64,000 nt of DNA from NCBI GenBank assembly GCA_018903255.1, contig JAHIQT010000189.1, forward strand, positions 1 through 64,000. The letters are read 5' to 3'. The notes under the pieces were generated by a model. That model was not told the origin of the DNA, did not search any database, and worked only from the letters and a program-made list of their open reading frames with translations. The position numbers and the translations under genes are program-made. The stretch is from Bacillota bacterium (GTDB lineage Bacteria > Bacillota > Clostridia > Eubacteriales > Eubacteriaceae). This document shows positions 41,242 through 51,150 of this stretch, in pieces (position 1 is the first letter of the stretch; every line of letters starts with the position of its first letter).

Positions 41242-43116
41242 TTATTCAATTTCGGCTTCAATCGCAACTTCAACCATTTTTTCGTCTTCTAGCTGCTCTT
41301 CTTCTGGCTGCTCTTCTGCTGGCAACTCTTCGAACAAGGCTCTAAATTCTTGACCAGTTACGGTTTTGTCTCTGAGTAGGCGGGTAGCAACTTCTTCCAG
41401 CTTTTCCTGATGGGTTTCGAGAATCGCGCAGGCTCGATCAAAGGCATTTTCGACAATGGTGCGGATCTCCTTATCAATAACAGCAGCAACCTCTTCACTG
41501 TAATTACGCGATCTTCCCAGGTCGCGACCTAGAAATACTTCGCCGCTTTCGGGATGTCCAAAAGTCATTGGTCCCAGATGCTCACTCATGCCCCACTCGG
41601 TTACCATGCTTCTGGCAATCCGGGTGGCTCGTTCAATGTCATTGCTGGCGCCGGTGCAGATATCATCCAGGGCAATCTTTTCCGCTGCCCGTCCGCCCAG
41701 CAAACCGCAAATATTTTCTAATAATTTACTCTTACTCATATGCTGACGATCATCGTCCGGTAGTGACAGAGTATAACCTGCTGCCATGCCCCGAGGGATA
41801 ATCGAAATCTCATGAACGGACTCGCAATTGGGTAGCAGATGCATAACAATCGCGTGGCCGGCTTCGTGATAGGCGGTGATATGTAAATCATCCTGATTAA
41901 TCACCTTACTTTTCTTTTCCGGCCCGGCAATAACCCGTTTAATGGCTTCTTCCAGCTCGGTCATGGTGATAAATTTACCATTATGTCTGGCGGTCAATAG
42001 TGCCGCTTCGTTCATCAGATTTTCCAGATCAGCTCCGGTAAAGCCTGGCGTTCCTTTGGCAATGATGCCCAATTCTACTTCTGGCGCCAGAGGTTTATCT
42101 TTTTTATGAACATTGAGAATTTCTTCCCGACCTTTTACATCCGGTACGCCCACCGTAACCTGTCGGTCAAAACGTCCCGGTCTCAATAGCGCCGGATCAA
42201 GGATATCAGGCCGGTTGGTCGCGGCAATAATGATAATCCCCTCGTTTACTCCAAATCCATCCATTTCAACCAGCAATTGATTCAGGGTTTGTTCCCGTTC
42301 ATCATGTCCGCCGCCGAGGCCAGCGCCACGATGACGACCGACCGCATCAATTTCATCAATAAAAATAATACAGGGGGCGTTTTTCTTGGCATTTTCAAAA
42401 AGGTCTCGCACTCGAGAAGCACCGACCCCGACAAACATCTCCACGAAATCCGAACCACTGATGGTGAAAAACGGTACCGCCGCTTCCCCAGCCACCGCTC
42501 TCGCCAGGAGCGTTTTCCCGGTTCCCGGAGGGCCGACTAATAAGATTCCCTTAGGTATCCGGGCACCCAGTTTACGATAACGATCCGGTGCCTTTAAGAA
42601 ATCAACAACCTCTTCAAGTTCTTCTTTCTCCTCATCCGCACCGGCGACGTTTTTAAAGGTCACCTTGGTTTCTCCCTCAACGTGAAGCTTTGCCCGACTC
42701 TTTCCAAAGGACATCACCTTACCGCCGCCGCCGCCAGCCTGTTGGCTGAAGACGAGGAAAAACACCACCATTAAAACGATCAGTACCACCGATGGAATTA
42801 ATGAAATCCACCAGGAATCCTGCTGTTTGGTAATGGTTACCTTAACATCATTCTCATAAATATAAGGTGTTACCTGCTCATCAATTACATATTGGGGAAC
42901 CACCGCCTCAAATGTTTCTCCGTTTCGCAAAACACCAGTGACATTGGAATTGTTTATTTCAATCTCAGTGACCTGATTATTCTTTAGTTCAGTGAGCAAC
43001 TCGCTATAAACAATGGTTTTAACCTCTTCCTTCATCGGGTTTAAAAAGGTTACCGCAACAATTATGATTAATAGAATTACTAAATAAAACCCGATCATCT
43101 TAAGGTATTTATTCAA
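41242..43116 (-). CDS. ftsH: ATP-dependent zinc metalloprotease FtsH
   Basis: [23 protein letters not shown] zinc site; two N-terminal TM segments. Confidence 0.98.
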   Translation of the reverse strand: MNKYLKMIGFYLVILLIIIVAVTFLNPMKEEVKTIVYSELLTELKNNQVTEIEINNSNVTGVLRNGETFEAVVPQYVIDEQVTPYIYENDVKVTITKQQDSWWISLIPSVVLIVLMVVFFLVFSQQAGGGGGKVMSFGKSRAKLHVEGETKVTFKNVAGADEEKEELEEVVDFLKAPDRYRKLGARIPKGILLVGPPGTGKTLLARAVAGEAAVPFFTISGSDFVEMFVGVGASRVRDLFENAKKNAPCIIFIDEIDAVGRHRGAGLGGGHDEREQTLNQLLVEMDGFGVNEGIIIIAATNRPDILDPALLRPGRFDRQVTVGVPDVKGREEILNVHKKDKPLAPEVELGIIAKGTPGFTGADLENLMNEAALLTARHNGKFITMTELEEAIKRVIAGPEKKSKVINQDDLHITAYHEAGHAIVMHLLPNCESVHEISIIPRGMAAGYTLSLPDDDRQHMSKSKLLENICGLLGGRAAEKIALDDICTGASNDIERATRIARSMVTEWGMSEHLGPMTFGHPESGEVFLGRDLGRSRNYSEEVAAVIDKEIRTIVENAFDRACAILETHQEKLEEVATRLLRDKTVTGQEFRALFEELPAEEQPEEEQLEDEKMVEVAIEAEIE

Positions 43117-43166
43117 AAAACATCACTCCTCTCAATTTCGTATTTTTTTTCATTGCTCTGCTATCC

Positions 43167-43703
43167 TTATTCATATACTTCTCGTTTTAAAATTCCGATA
43201 AATGGGAGGTTTCGATACTTTTGGGCATAATCCAAACCATACCCAACCACAAACTCATTGGGTATTTCAAAACCGATATAATCGGCAATGACCCGCTGTT
43301 CGCGACGTTCCGGCTTATCCAGCAACGAACAAACCTTGACATCTTTGGCTCCTAGAGCTGCAAAGCGGTTCAATAAATATTTCAGGGTATTGCCGGTATC
43401 AACAATATCTTCAATCAGCAAAATACTACGGCCTTTAACATCCATCGATAAATCGGCCTCCAGCTTAATTTCTCCCGAACTGCGTGCTTCAGCCCCATAG
43501 CTGGATGCTTTTAAAAAGTCAATCTCCAGCGGAATTGGAATCTTTCTGATTAAATCTGCCATAAAAACTGACGATCCTTTCAAGACACCAATCAAGATGG
43601 GGTATTTCTCCCGGTAGTCTTCGGTAATCTTTTCTCCAAGTTCTGCGACACGTTTTTCTAATGCCTTTTCATCAACCAAAATTTCCTGAATATCGGCTAT
43701 CAC
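43167..43703 (-). CDS. hpt: Hypoxanthine phosphoribosyltransferase
   Basis: GVLKGSSVFMADLIRKI; ILLIEDIVDTGNTLKYLL. Confidence 0.96.
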   Translation of the reverse strand: MIADIQEILVDEKALEKRVAELGEKITEDYREKYPILIGVLKGSSVFMADLIRKIPIPLEIDFLKASSYGAEARSSGEIKLEADLSMDVKGRSILLIEDIVDTGNTLKYLLNRFAALGAKDVKVCSLLDKPERREQRVIADYIGFEIPNEFVVGYGLDYAQKYRNLPFIGILKREVYE

Positions 43704-45117
43704 ACTTTTCTCCTAACATAAGGTATGTTACCCTAATTATATTTTTTGAATCATCATCGGCCAGAAATCGCTGATTGATCGCATGACCGAGAATCCACAA
43801 CACTTCGTTATCGATCACCAACAGCGGAATTTCATTTCTTCGATTCCGGTCGACTTTTTTATCGATATAATATTTTTTTATGGATTTCTTTCCTGCCATA
43901 CCAGCGGGGTAAAAATAATCGCCCGATCGCCGGCTACGCAAAATCAATCTGCCCTTTATTTTATCATAATCAAAATATTTTTCACTATGATTTTCTATTT
44001 CTTTGGAAAAAAAACACCTTTTTTTTCTAAAATCATCCTGACTAATCAACGCTGTTTCAATAATCAGGTGTTCCTTCGAAAAAATATAGGTTTTATTTGG
44101 GTGAATCCGTTTCGGAATGATCATGTCGTCCTTAACTTCTTGTTTTTCTGTCACCATAACCCGATGATAACGGCGGGTTACTTGAACCTTATTCGGAAAG
44201 TGGATTTCCCATATCGTTTTATTGCTCTTTAGTAAACTACTTAGAGCAGTGATATGATTGTACTCAATTTCCTTTAAACTACCCTTAAATTTAAAAATCG
44301 ACCGCCGCAATATTTCTTTCTGAACGACCGCCTCTTCATTTAACCACAAATCACGGTCAATCAACACCATCTTCTCTTTAGCGGTCAGAATCCGGGCTTC
44401 GATCTGATCCACATATTTCTCAAAAAATGCCTCGTATTCATTGGCAATTTTTGTAAATTCGTTAAAATGGACTTCGGCTTTGGGATTAACCTCTAAAATC
44501 ATCGGCATAATATCCAGGCGAATTTTGTTGCGGGTATAATCTCTTTGAAAATTACTGGCATCCGTTCGAAAGGCCAGTTTGTGGATTTCACAATAGACCA
44601 GGATTTCTTTTTTTTGAAGACAGAGAAAGGGTCGGATATATAAATTGTCGCGACTGGATTTAATGCCCGACACACCCTTTACGCCGGTGCCCCGAATCAG
44701 CCGCATCAGCATCGTTTCGGCCTGGTCATTGATATGGTGACCCATCGCAATCCGGTTATAGCGATGCTGGTCGGCGATGGCCATAAAAAAATCGTAACGC
44801 TCTTTGCGGCCAGCCTCTTCAACAGAAATCTTTTCAGTTCGGGAAATCTCCTGGATATTCCGTTGCCTTGAGAAAAAAGGAATGTTTCGATCCTGACAAA
44901 AGTTTCTCACAAACGCTTCATCGGCATCAGCTGCCTGACCCCGAAGACCATGGTGAAGATGCGCGACGCCAATCGAAATTTGAAATCGGTCAGCAAATTT
45001 GTCCAAAAAATACAACAAAGCCAGCGAATCTGCTCCCCCGGATACGCCGATGAGAACATGATCGCCAGCCTCTAAAATTCCCTGTTCTTCAATATACTGA
45101 ATTACTTTTTTCTCCAT
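43672..45117 (-). CDS. tilS: tRNA(Ile)-lysidine synthase
   Basis: VLIGVSGGADSLALLYFL; MGHHINDQAETMLMRLIRGTG. Confidence 0.95.
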   Translation of the reverse strand: MEKKVIQYIEEQGILEAGDHVLIGVSGGADSLALLYFLDKFADRFQISIGVAHLHHGLRGQAADADEAFVRNFCQDRNIPFFSRQRNIQEISRTEKISVEEAGRKERYDFFMAIADQHRYNRIAMGHHINDQAETMLMRLIRGTGVKGVSGIKSSRDNLYIRPFLCLQKKEILVYCEIHKLAFRTDASNFQRDYTRNKIRLDIMPMILEVNPKAEVHFNEFTKIANEYEAFFEKYVDQIEARILTAKEKMVLIDRDLWLNEEAVVQKEILRRSIFKFKGSLKEIEYNHITALSSLLKSNKTIWEIHFPNKVQVTRRYHRVMVTEKQEVKDDMIIPKRIHPNKTYIFSKEHLIIETALISQDDFRKKRCFFSKEIENHSEKYFDYDKIKGRLILRSRRSGDYFYPAGMAGKKSIKKYYIDKKVDRNRRNEIPLLVIDNEVLWILGHAINQRFLADDDSKNIIRVTYLMLGEKCDSRYSGNFG

Positions 45118-45176
45118 GGCTTCACCACTTCAACAAATTCTTAAACTCACTCTATAAATACTCTATAAATAAAAAA

Positions 45177-45252
45177 TGGTGGTCGCAACAGGGCTCGAAC
45201 CTGTGACCCCCTGCTTGTAAGGCAGGTGCTCTCCCAGCTGAGCTATGCGACC
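45177..45252 (-). tRNA. tRNA-Val(UAC)
   Basis: GGTCGCATAGCTCAGCTGGGAGAGCACCTGCCTTACAAGCAGGGGGTCACAGGTTCGAGCCCTGTTGCGACCACCA; anticodon TAC. Confidence 0.97.
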
Positions 45253-45288
45253 ACGAAAATACTGGTATTATCAATTCATGCAAACAAG

Positions 45289-45363
45289 TGGTGACCCCTA
45301 GGGGACTCGAACCCCTGTTACCGCCGTGAAAGGGCGGTGTCTTAACCGCTTGACCAAGGGGCC
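45289..45363 (-). tRNA. tRNA-Glu(UUC)
   Basis: GGCCCCTTGGTCAAGCGGTTAAGACACCGCCCTTTCACGGCGGTAACAGGGGTTCGAGTCCCCTAGGGGTCACCA; anticodon TTC. Confidence 0.97.
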
Positions 45364-45386
45364 ACAGATAAGTATGAATTTTTTTA

Positions 45387-45463
45387 TGGTAGCGGCGAAC
45401 GGAGTCGAACCGCTGACACTACGGGTATGAACCGTATGCTCTAGCCAACTGAGCTACGCCGCC
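45387..45463 (-). tRNA. tRNA-Met(CAU), elongator-type
   Basis: GGCGGCGTAGCTCAGTTGGCTAGAGCATACGGTTCATACCCGTAGTGTCAGCGGTTCGACTCCGTTCGCCGCTACCA; anticodon CAT. Confidence 0.93.
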
Positions 45464-45485
45464 ATGAAAAAAGAATTTGTAAATT

Positions 45486-45562
<77 letters not shown>

Positions 45563-45587
45563 ATGTAATTAATTGAGCAAGTTTAAT

Positions 45588-45634
45588 GTGATCATTTTAA
45601 AAAGTGATCATTTTAAAAAGTGATCATTAAAAAA
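45588..45634. repeat. Tandem repeat, about 3 units of gtgatcattttaaaaa (16 bp; last unit 15 bp)
   Basis: Direct reading between tRNA-fMet and tRNA-Leu. Confidence 0.9.
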
Positions 45635-45635
45635 G

Positions 45636-45723
45636 TGGTGCCGAGGACCGGAATCGAACCGGTACGGTCGAAAGGACCGCAGGATTTTAAGTCCTGTGCG
45701 TCTGCCAGTTCCGCCACCCCGGC
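45636..45723 (-). tRNA. tRNA-Leu(UAA)
   Basis: GCCGGGGTGGCGGAACTGGCAGACGCACAGGACTTAAAATCCTGCGGTCCTTTCGACCGTACCGGTTCGATTCCGGTCCTCGGCACCA; anticodon TAA, long variable arm. Confidence 0.97.
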
Positions 45724-45812
45724 ACTTTTTCGTCTGTCCCCTTGCTCGAGGGACAAGTGTTATTATACGCCCATTCAAACCTAATGTCAAGCTTTTTTAG
45801 AAATTTATTTTA

Positions 45813-46826
45813 TTATTTATTTTCCATCACAAAACGGCGATAGGCTGCGCCCTCAAGGTTATCATAATCACAAACCGTAAAAACACTTTCACCGGTAATT
45901 TTGAATATATTCAAAAGTAAAAAAGCCCCGGCCAGAATAATGTCGGCTCGTTTCGCTTCTAGACCTACCATATTTTGCCGTTCTTTGATGGTTTTACTGG
46001 CCAAACTGTCAATCATTTGTTCTAGCTCATCTTTGGTGATGGTACTCTGATGAACCATCTCACTGCAATAGGTCTTAAGCTCCTGCTTGATCGTCGAAAG
46101 ACTGGTCGCGGTTCCGCCAATACCGATCAGTTTATAGGGCTTGCTCGGCAAAAATCCCTTTGTCTTTTTTTCAAACTCAGCATAAATCCTTTGGTTCATC
46201 CGCTCCAGTTCCTGAAAAGTTGGCGGATCAGAAAAAAGATACTCTTCGGTACAGCGAACACAACCCAGATTGATGCTCATCATTCTTTTTATTTCATTGT
46301 CTTCGCCATAGATCAATTCGGTGCTACCACCGCCGATATCAAAAATGAGAATTTTTTCATCAAAGCACTGCGATACCCCAACAAATCCAAGCTCTGCTTC
46401 TGCTTCTCCTGAGACAACCTCAATTTCAAAGCCCAACTTTTCTTTAACAACGTCAAGATAAGCGGCCGTATTATCGGCATCGCGCATGGCACTCGTACCA
46501 AATAAATAAAATTCTTCCACCTCATAGTCGGCAGCGATGTTCTTATATTCTTCGAGTGCTTCGATATTTCGTTTTTCGGCATCGGGATGAAGTCGCCCGG
46601 TTTGATTGACACCCTGACCCATCCTTGTATAGCGGACGGATTTATTAACCCGCACCAAATTCCCCTGGTCGTTTCGAAAGATCAGCATCCGGGTCGAATT
46701 GGTACCAATATCAATCACGGCCAGATGTCGCTTCTTTTCTTTTATTTCGCTCTGCTCAAATGCAGCCCCATCTAAGTCACTATTGCATTTATTGTTCAAC
46801 TGTTTGCCCCTCGCTTTCTGCCACAT
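45813..46826 (-). CDS. Ppx/GppA family phosphatase
   Basis: AVIDIGTNSTRMLIF; IFDIGGGSTELIYG. Confidence 0.94.
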   Translation of the reverse strand: MWQKARGKQLNNKCNSDLDGAAFEQSEIKEKKRHLAVIDIGTNSTRMLIFRNDQGNLVRVNKSVRYTRMGQGVNQTGRLHPDAEKRNIEALEEYKNIAADYEVEEFYLFGTSAMRDADNTAAYLDVVKEKLGFEIEVVSGEAEAELGFVGVSQCFDEKILIFDIGGGSTELIYGEDNEIKRMMSINLGCVRCTEEYLFSDPPTFQELERMNQRIYAEFEKKTKGFLPSKPYKLIGIGGTATSLSTIKQELKTYCSEMVHQSTITKDELEQMIDSLASKTIKERQNMVGLEAKRADIILAGAFLLLNIFKITGESVFTVCDYDNLEGAAYRRFVMENK

Positions 46827-47145
46827 TTTCCTGGTTTATAACTTTTTCCTGGATTTCCACAATGATTATGGTTTCATCAGGATAATATAATCCCAGGTAT
46901 TTGCGGGCAAAATTTTCCACATAGTTTTTGCTGCCCATTTGTTTGACCTGTTCGTCTAATTGATTGCTTCTTATTTTTTCGTTTTCGATTTCTTGGGTGA
47001 TCTGGAGCTTTTGCTGATCCAGTTCAAATATTTTTATGGCATTAGCCAGATAGATGTAGGCCGTAAACAGCACTGTCACAAGAATTGCCAAGGCAATGAT
47101 CATGCGACGCCTGATCAGACTTTTGGTTTTTTCATTCATCTTCAT
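46789..47145 (-). CDS. FtsB/DivIC family septum formation initiator
   Basis: Single TM plus coiled coil, FARKYLGLYYPDETIIIVE; position between S4 and ppx genes. Confidence 0.85.
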   Translation of the reverse strand: MKMNEKTKSLIRRRMIIALAILVTVLFTAYIYLANAIKIFELDQQKLQITQEIENEKIRSNQLDEQVKQMGSKNYVENFARKYLGLYYPDETIIIVEIQEKVINQENVAESEGQTVEQ

Positions 47146-47169
47146 TTCTTCATTTCCGGCGGAGCGGTT

Positions 47170-47409
47170 TTATAATTCCCGGTACATCTCTGCTGCTTTG
47201 TCCTTAGGAGCATGTTCCAGCAATAAAAGAACCTCCACCTTTTGTTCTCCATCACCATAACGAATGGTAATAATATCCCCGGGCTTGACCTGGTCTCCCG
47301 GTTTAGCGACCTGATCATTAATGGAAACCCGACCCCCATCACAGGCGTCTTTTCCCACTGTCCGACGTTTGATAATTCTGGCATTCTTTAAAAATTTATC
47401 AATTCTCAT
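47170..47409 (-). CDS. S4 domain RNA-binding protein (RqcP/HslR family)
   Basis: MRIDKFLKNARIIKRRTVGKDACDGGRVSINDQVAKPGDQVKPGDII. Confidence 0.92.
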   Translation of the reverse strand: MRIDKFLKNARIIKRRTVGKDACDGGRVSINDQVAKPGDQVKPGDIITIRYGDGEQKVEVLLLLEHAPKDKAAEMYREL

Positions 47410-47463
47410 GTGTCCCTCATCAATTCTAAATCAAAAATCTTAAAACAAGACCCTAAATAAAAC

Positions 47464-47490
47464 AAAAAGCCAGAGCATCGCCCCGGCTTC
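47464..47490 (-). terminator. hup terminator
   Basis: AAGCCGGGGCGATGCTCTGGCTTTTTG on minus strand. Confidence 0.65.
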
Positions 47491-47501
47491 TGTAACTTTG
47501 C

Positions 47502-47789
47502 TTACTTATTTACTTCATCCTTAAAGCCTTTACCTGCTTTAAAGCCAGGGGCTTTAGAGGCCGCTATTTCGATGGGTTCTTTTGTGCGTGGGTTAAGACC
47601 TGTACGAGCTGCACGTTCTCTAACCTCAAAGGTTCCAAAACCTACCAACGATACCTTGTCTCCATTTTTCAAGGCATCTACCACAGTGTCTAAAAAAGCA
47701 GCTAATGCTTTCTCTGAATCTTTTTTTGATAAATCCGATTTTTCTGCCATTTGGGCAATTAATTCTGATTTGTTCATTTTTTCCTCCAT
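47502..47789 (-). CDS. hup: HU family DNA-binding protein
   Basis: MNKSELIAQMAEKSDLSKKDSEKALAAFLDTVVDAL...GRNP-like GLNPRTKEPIEI. Confidence 0.96.
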   Translation of the reverse strand: MEEKMNKSELIAQMAEKSDLSKKDSEKALAAFLDTVVDALKNGDKVSLVGFGTFEVRERAARTGLNPRTKEPIEIAASKAPGFKAGKGFKDEVNK

Positions 47790-47879
47790 CTGATAGTTTC
47801 CAGTATTCTATTTTAATATTATACGCGCGTTCGCCTGTAAATTACAAGTTTTTTTTGCTTTTTTCGGTTTTTTCCACTA

Positions 47880-49352
47880 CTAAAGCCCTTTTGAGCGATT
47901 CCAAGCCTGATCCAACTGCTCAAAAGTATAGTCACTCAAAGATTTTTTCTCTTGACTCGCAATTTTTTCCATTTTTTCAAAGCGTCCAATGAACTTTTCT
48001 GTCGCCTTCCTGAGCACCATTTCCGGCTGAAGGTTAAGTAAACGAGACACATTAACGACTGAAAAAAGCAGGTCACCCAACTCTTCTGCACTCTTTTCTG
48101 CATTATTTTCCTGTAGTGCCGCCCTTAATTCGAGGCTTTCCTCATCAATTTTTTTAAGCGCGGCGGTTGGATCCGGCCAGTCAAAACCGACTTTGGCAGC
48201 CTTTTTCTGGACCTTGCAAGCTTCCATTAAGGCGGGCAATGCCTTGGGTATTTTTTTCATTTCAGCGGCCAATCCGGGGCTTTCCAACGATTCTGCTGGC
48301 TCACCTTTTTCTAGTCGCTTAATCGCATCCCAGTTGGTTTCAACCTGATCGGGATTAAAGCTTTCCTTATCGATAAAAACATGGGGATGACGTCTGATCA
48401 TTTTCTCATTGATCCCGTCAATTACCTGGTTGATATTAAAGCGACCAGCCTCACTGGCAATTTCGGCATGAAAGACAATTTGAAATAAGACATCCCCCAA
48501 TTCTTCTGCCAGATTATCCCAATCCTGATTTTCGATCGCCTCTAAAACCTCATAACTCTCTTCAAGCAGATAATTCCTGAGACTTTCATGGGTCTGGCTC
48601 CGATCCCAGGAACAACCGCCATCAGCTCGCAGTGCTTTCATCATCTCAATGGTACCCTGGAATCCCTGATAGGCTTTGTTTTCGGCCGGAATATACAGGC
48701 TGGTCAAGTGATTGATGGCAGTCACCCGATCGAGCTCATAGAGACAAATTTCCACTCTTTTTTCATGGCCGGGAATCCCGGAATTGATTAGCAGGATCAC
48801 TCTTTTTTCGGGATCATAAATTTCCATTAGTTGCAGCTTGAGCTCTGAAGCCATATGCTGGTCATAGACCTGGGTCACTAACGCCCCAATCCGGGGATTG
48901 GGCGGATTTTTGAGGCAATCAAAGGCATCGATAATTTTAAGTCCATGAATGGGGTCTTCTTCAAGACTATTCAAGGTCACATCAACGAAGCTGACGCCCG
49001 GATAAATCCGATAATTGAGCCCTTCTGCCTTCGCAGCTAAAATCAACTTTTCAACGGTTTTTTCGCCAAACAGCGGATTGCCAGGAACCGCATAAACCAG
49101 CTTTTCAACCGTTTTAGCGGTTTCAATAAGCTTTGCCACGATTTTGTCGTAAACCGCTTCAAAGGAGCCTTCCTGCTCATAATAGCAATCAAAACTCTGA
49201 TAGCTGATGGCTTGGTCATGAATAAAACCGATCACCGGATGAACCGCGGTGCGGAAAAAATTGGGACTGGGATCTTTTAATAATGCTAATGTTTCGAGGG
49301 TAATCTGGCCCGGACTGCCCGGCCCCAAACCGACTATATCTATTTGGTGCAT
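47880..49352 (-). CDS. mazG: Tetrapyrrole methylase / MazG nucleoside triphosphate pyrophosphohydrolase fusion (YabN-type)
   Basis: IVGLGPGSPGQITLETLALL; CSWDRSQTHESLRNYLLEESYEVLEAI. Confidence 0.94.
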   Translation of the reverse strand: MHQIDIVGLGPGSPGQITLETLALLKDPSPNFFRTAVHPVIGFIHDQAISYQSFDCYYEQEGSFEAVYDKIVAKLIETAKTVEKLVYAVPGNPLFGEKTVEKLILAAKAEGLNYRIYPGVSFVDVTLNSLEEDPIHGLKIIDAFDCLKNPPNPRIGALVTQVYDQHMASELKLQLMEIYDPEKRVILLINSGIPGHEKRVEICLYELDRVTAINHLTSLYIPAENKAYQGFQGTIEMMKALRADGGCSWDRSQTHESLRNYLLEESYEVLEAIENQDWDNLAEELGDVLFQIVFHAEIASEAGRFNINQVIDGINEKMIRRHPHVFIDKESFNPDQVETNWDAIKRLEKGEPAESLESPGLAAEMKKIPKALPALMEACKVQKKAAKVGFDWPDPTAALKKIDEESLELRAALQENNAEKSAEELGDLLFSVVNVSRLLNLQPEMVLRKATEKFIGRFEKMEKIASQEKKSLSDYTFEQLDQAWNRSKGL

Positions 49353-49375
49353 GTTTTATTTCCTTTCTGAATCGA

Positions 49376-51010
49376 TTACTGATGTCTACTGCGACGATTT
49401 TTGCGGCCGGGGATTAATCGCTCAAGCCGCCGAAAATAGCTTAATAAGGTTCGACTTCCCGGCAGTAGCTTTATTTCAGCTTCGGTTATTCCTTTGATTA
49501 AAACCAGCACAAAGGAGTAAATCAAGATGCCGATGATTACTGCTAAGATAATTCCCATAAATCCCCCCAGTAATGAAGTGATCGACTTATAGCTAAAGAA
49601 TACCGCAATCCCCATCACGACGGCCGCAATCAAGGGTTTTAATGCAGTGTGGATAAAATCTACCTTGATGTGGGTATAGCGCTTAACCGACGCGTAATTG
49701 GCGATTGTCAGATAAACAAAGGTGATCATGCTGCTGATGACGATCCCCTGGATATTAAAAAATGGAATCGACAAAAATATCCAACCGGTAATGAAGCGAA
49801 TGATAATCGCTACCCCCAAATTGATCAGCGGGATGCGAAAGCGATCGATCGATTGGAGAATGCTCTGAAAGGTATTGGAAAGCATCATAAAAATCGTCGC
49901 GTAGGAAAAGGTACATAAAATAAATCCGCCATAGGGTGAACCCGGAAAGAGCAGATCAAAGATGCCGTAGGATAGCACCGACAAACCAATACAGGAGGGA
50001 AATGCCACCAATAGAATAACCCGAATCGCCAATACGATCTTTTGATTCATAGCTTTTCGATCGCGCATCGCAAAGGATTCCGAAATCGCCGGAATCATTG
50101 CCACTGCCAGATTGCCGCTGATAATTAAGGGAATCGTGATCAGGATCTCAGCATTGGTAAAATCGCCAAACATCATCGTAGCGGTTATCTCATCGATGCC
50201 AGCCACGCCCAGGCGGGACACGTAGATAAATGAATCGACCGTCGAAAACATTGCCACCAGGGCTGATGTCAAGGTGACCGGAATCGAGATAATCACCAGT
50301 CTTTTGAGTAGCGCCCGGTTAGAACGCTGCGGTTTCCGGGTTCTTGTTTTTAACAGCCGTCTATTTTGGGTGACAAAGCTGCGGTATAGGTAGGCCAGTA
50401 AAATAGCCGCCACCAGGCCGCCGGCAGTGGCACCAAAAACCGCCCCACCAACTCCCAGACCAATCCCAAACTGACCGACAAAGACCCAGCATAACAAAAC
50501 GCCTAGAAAAACCCGAACAAGCTGTTCCAAAATCTGTGAAACAGCGGTCGGGGTCATGATTTGAAAGCCCTGAAAAAAGCCCCGAAAGGCCGAAACAAAG
50601 GAAATAAACAGGGGTGCCAGGGCAATCGCTACCAAAGCTGGATAACTTTCAGCCGTCCAACTGGCTGTTTCAATAATCCATTCGGCGCCAAAAAATAAAA
50701 ACAGGCTCGATAAGGCGCCCAGTACTCCTAAAATCAGAATCGACAGTTTAAAGACCCGATGGGCAGTTGCATATTCATTTTTGGCAATACTCTCGGACAC
50801 CATTTTGGAGATCGCCACCGGAAAGCCAACCGTGGAAACCATCAGCAGCAAATTGTAGATGCTGGTGACATTCCCATAGATACCATTTCCGTAGCTTCCG
50901 ACCATCTGGTAGAGAGGTATCTTAAAAAAGAGGCCCAACAGCCGGGAAAAGATCCCCGCCGCGACCAGGATACTGGCACCCTTTAAGTAATTTGATGTTC
51001 GCTTTGACAT
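49376..51010 (-). CDS. Polysaccharide biosynthesis / MVF family flippase (SpoVB-like)
   Basis: Multi-TM; LKGASILVAAGIFSRLLGLFFKIPLYQMVGSYGNGIYG. Confidence 0.9.
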   Translation of the reverse strand: MSKRTSNYLKGASILVAAGIFSRLLGLFFKIPLYQMVGSYGNGIYGNVTSIYNLLLMVSTVGFPVAISKMVSESIAKNEYATAHRVFKLSILILGVLGALSSLFLFFGAEWIIETASWTAESYPALVAIALAPLFISFVSAFRGFFQGFQIMTPTAVSQILEQLVRVFLGVLLCWVFVGQFGIGLGVGGAVFGATAGGLVAAILLAYLYRSFVTQNRRLLKTRTRKPQRSNRALLKRLVIISIPVTLTSALVAMFSTVDSFIYVSRLGVAGIDEITATMMFGDFTNAEILITIPLIISGNLAVAMIPAISESFAMRDRKAMNQKIVLAIRVILLVAFPSCIGLSVLSYGIFDLLFPGSPYGGFILCTFSYATIFMMLSNTFQSILQSIDRFRIPLINLGVAIIIRFITGWIFLSIPFFNIQGIVISSMITFVYLTIANYASVKRYTHIKVDFIHTALKPLIAAVVMGIAVFFSYKSITSLLGGFMGIILAVIIGILIYSFVLVLIKGITEAEIKLLPGSRTLLSYFRRLERLIPGRKNRRSRHQ

Positions 51011-51102
51011 AGATAAACCTCTTTTGTGCTTTGTTGCAAGTTGACTAATGCTTCTTTGCAGATTGTTTTTTATTATATCTTACCAACTATCGATACACAA
51101 CC

Positions 51103-51129
51103 AAAAAGCACTGAAGACCAGTGCTTTTT
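51103..51129 (-). terminator. prsA-like gene terminator
   Basis: AAAAAGCACTGgtctTCAGTGCTTTTTG hairpin. Confidence 0.85.
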
Positions 51130-51150
51130 GCAATTATGTTTAAATTGTCT

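Noticed and set aside
43672-43703. hpt/tilS overlap as a novel overlapping-gene system
   Set aside because: Short 32-nt overlap of adjacent conserved genes is common; hpt may start at a later codon
45608-45790. 60-aa ORF over tRNA-Leu
   Set aside because: Coincides with the tRNA-Leu gene; not protein-like
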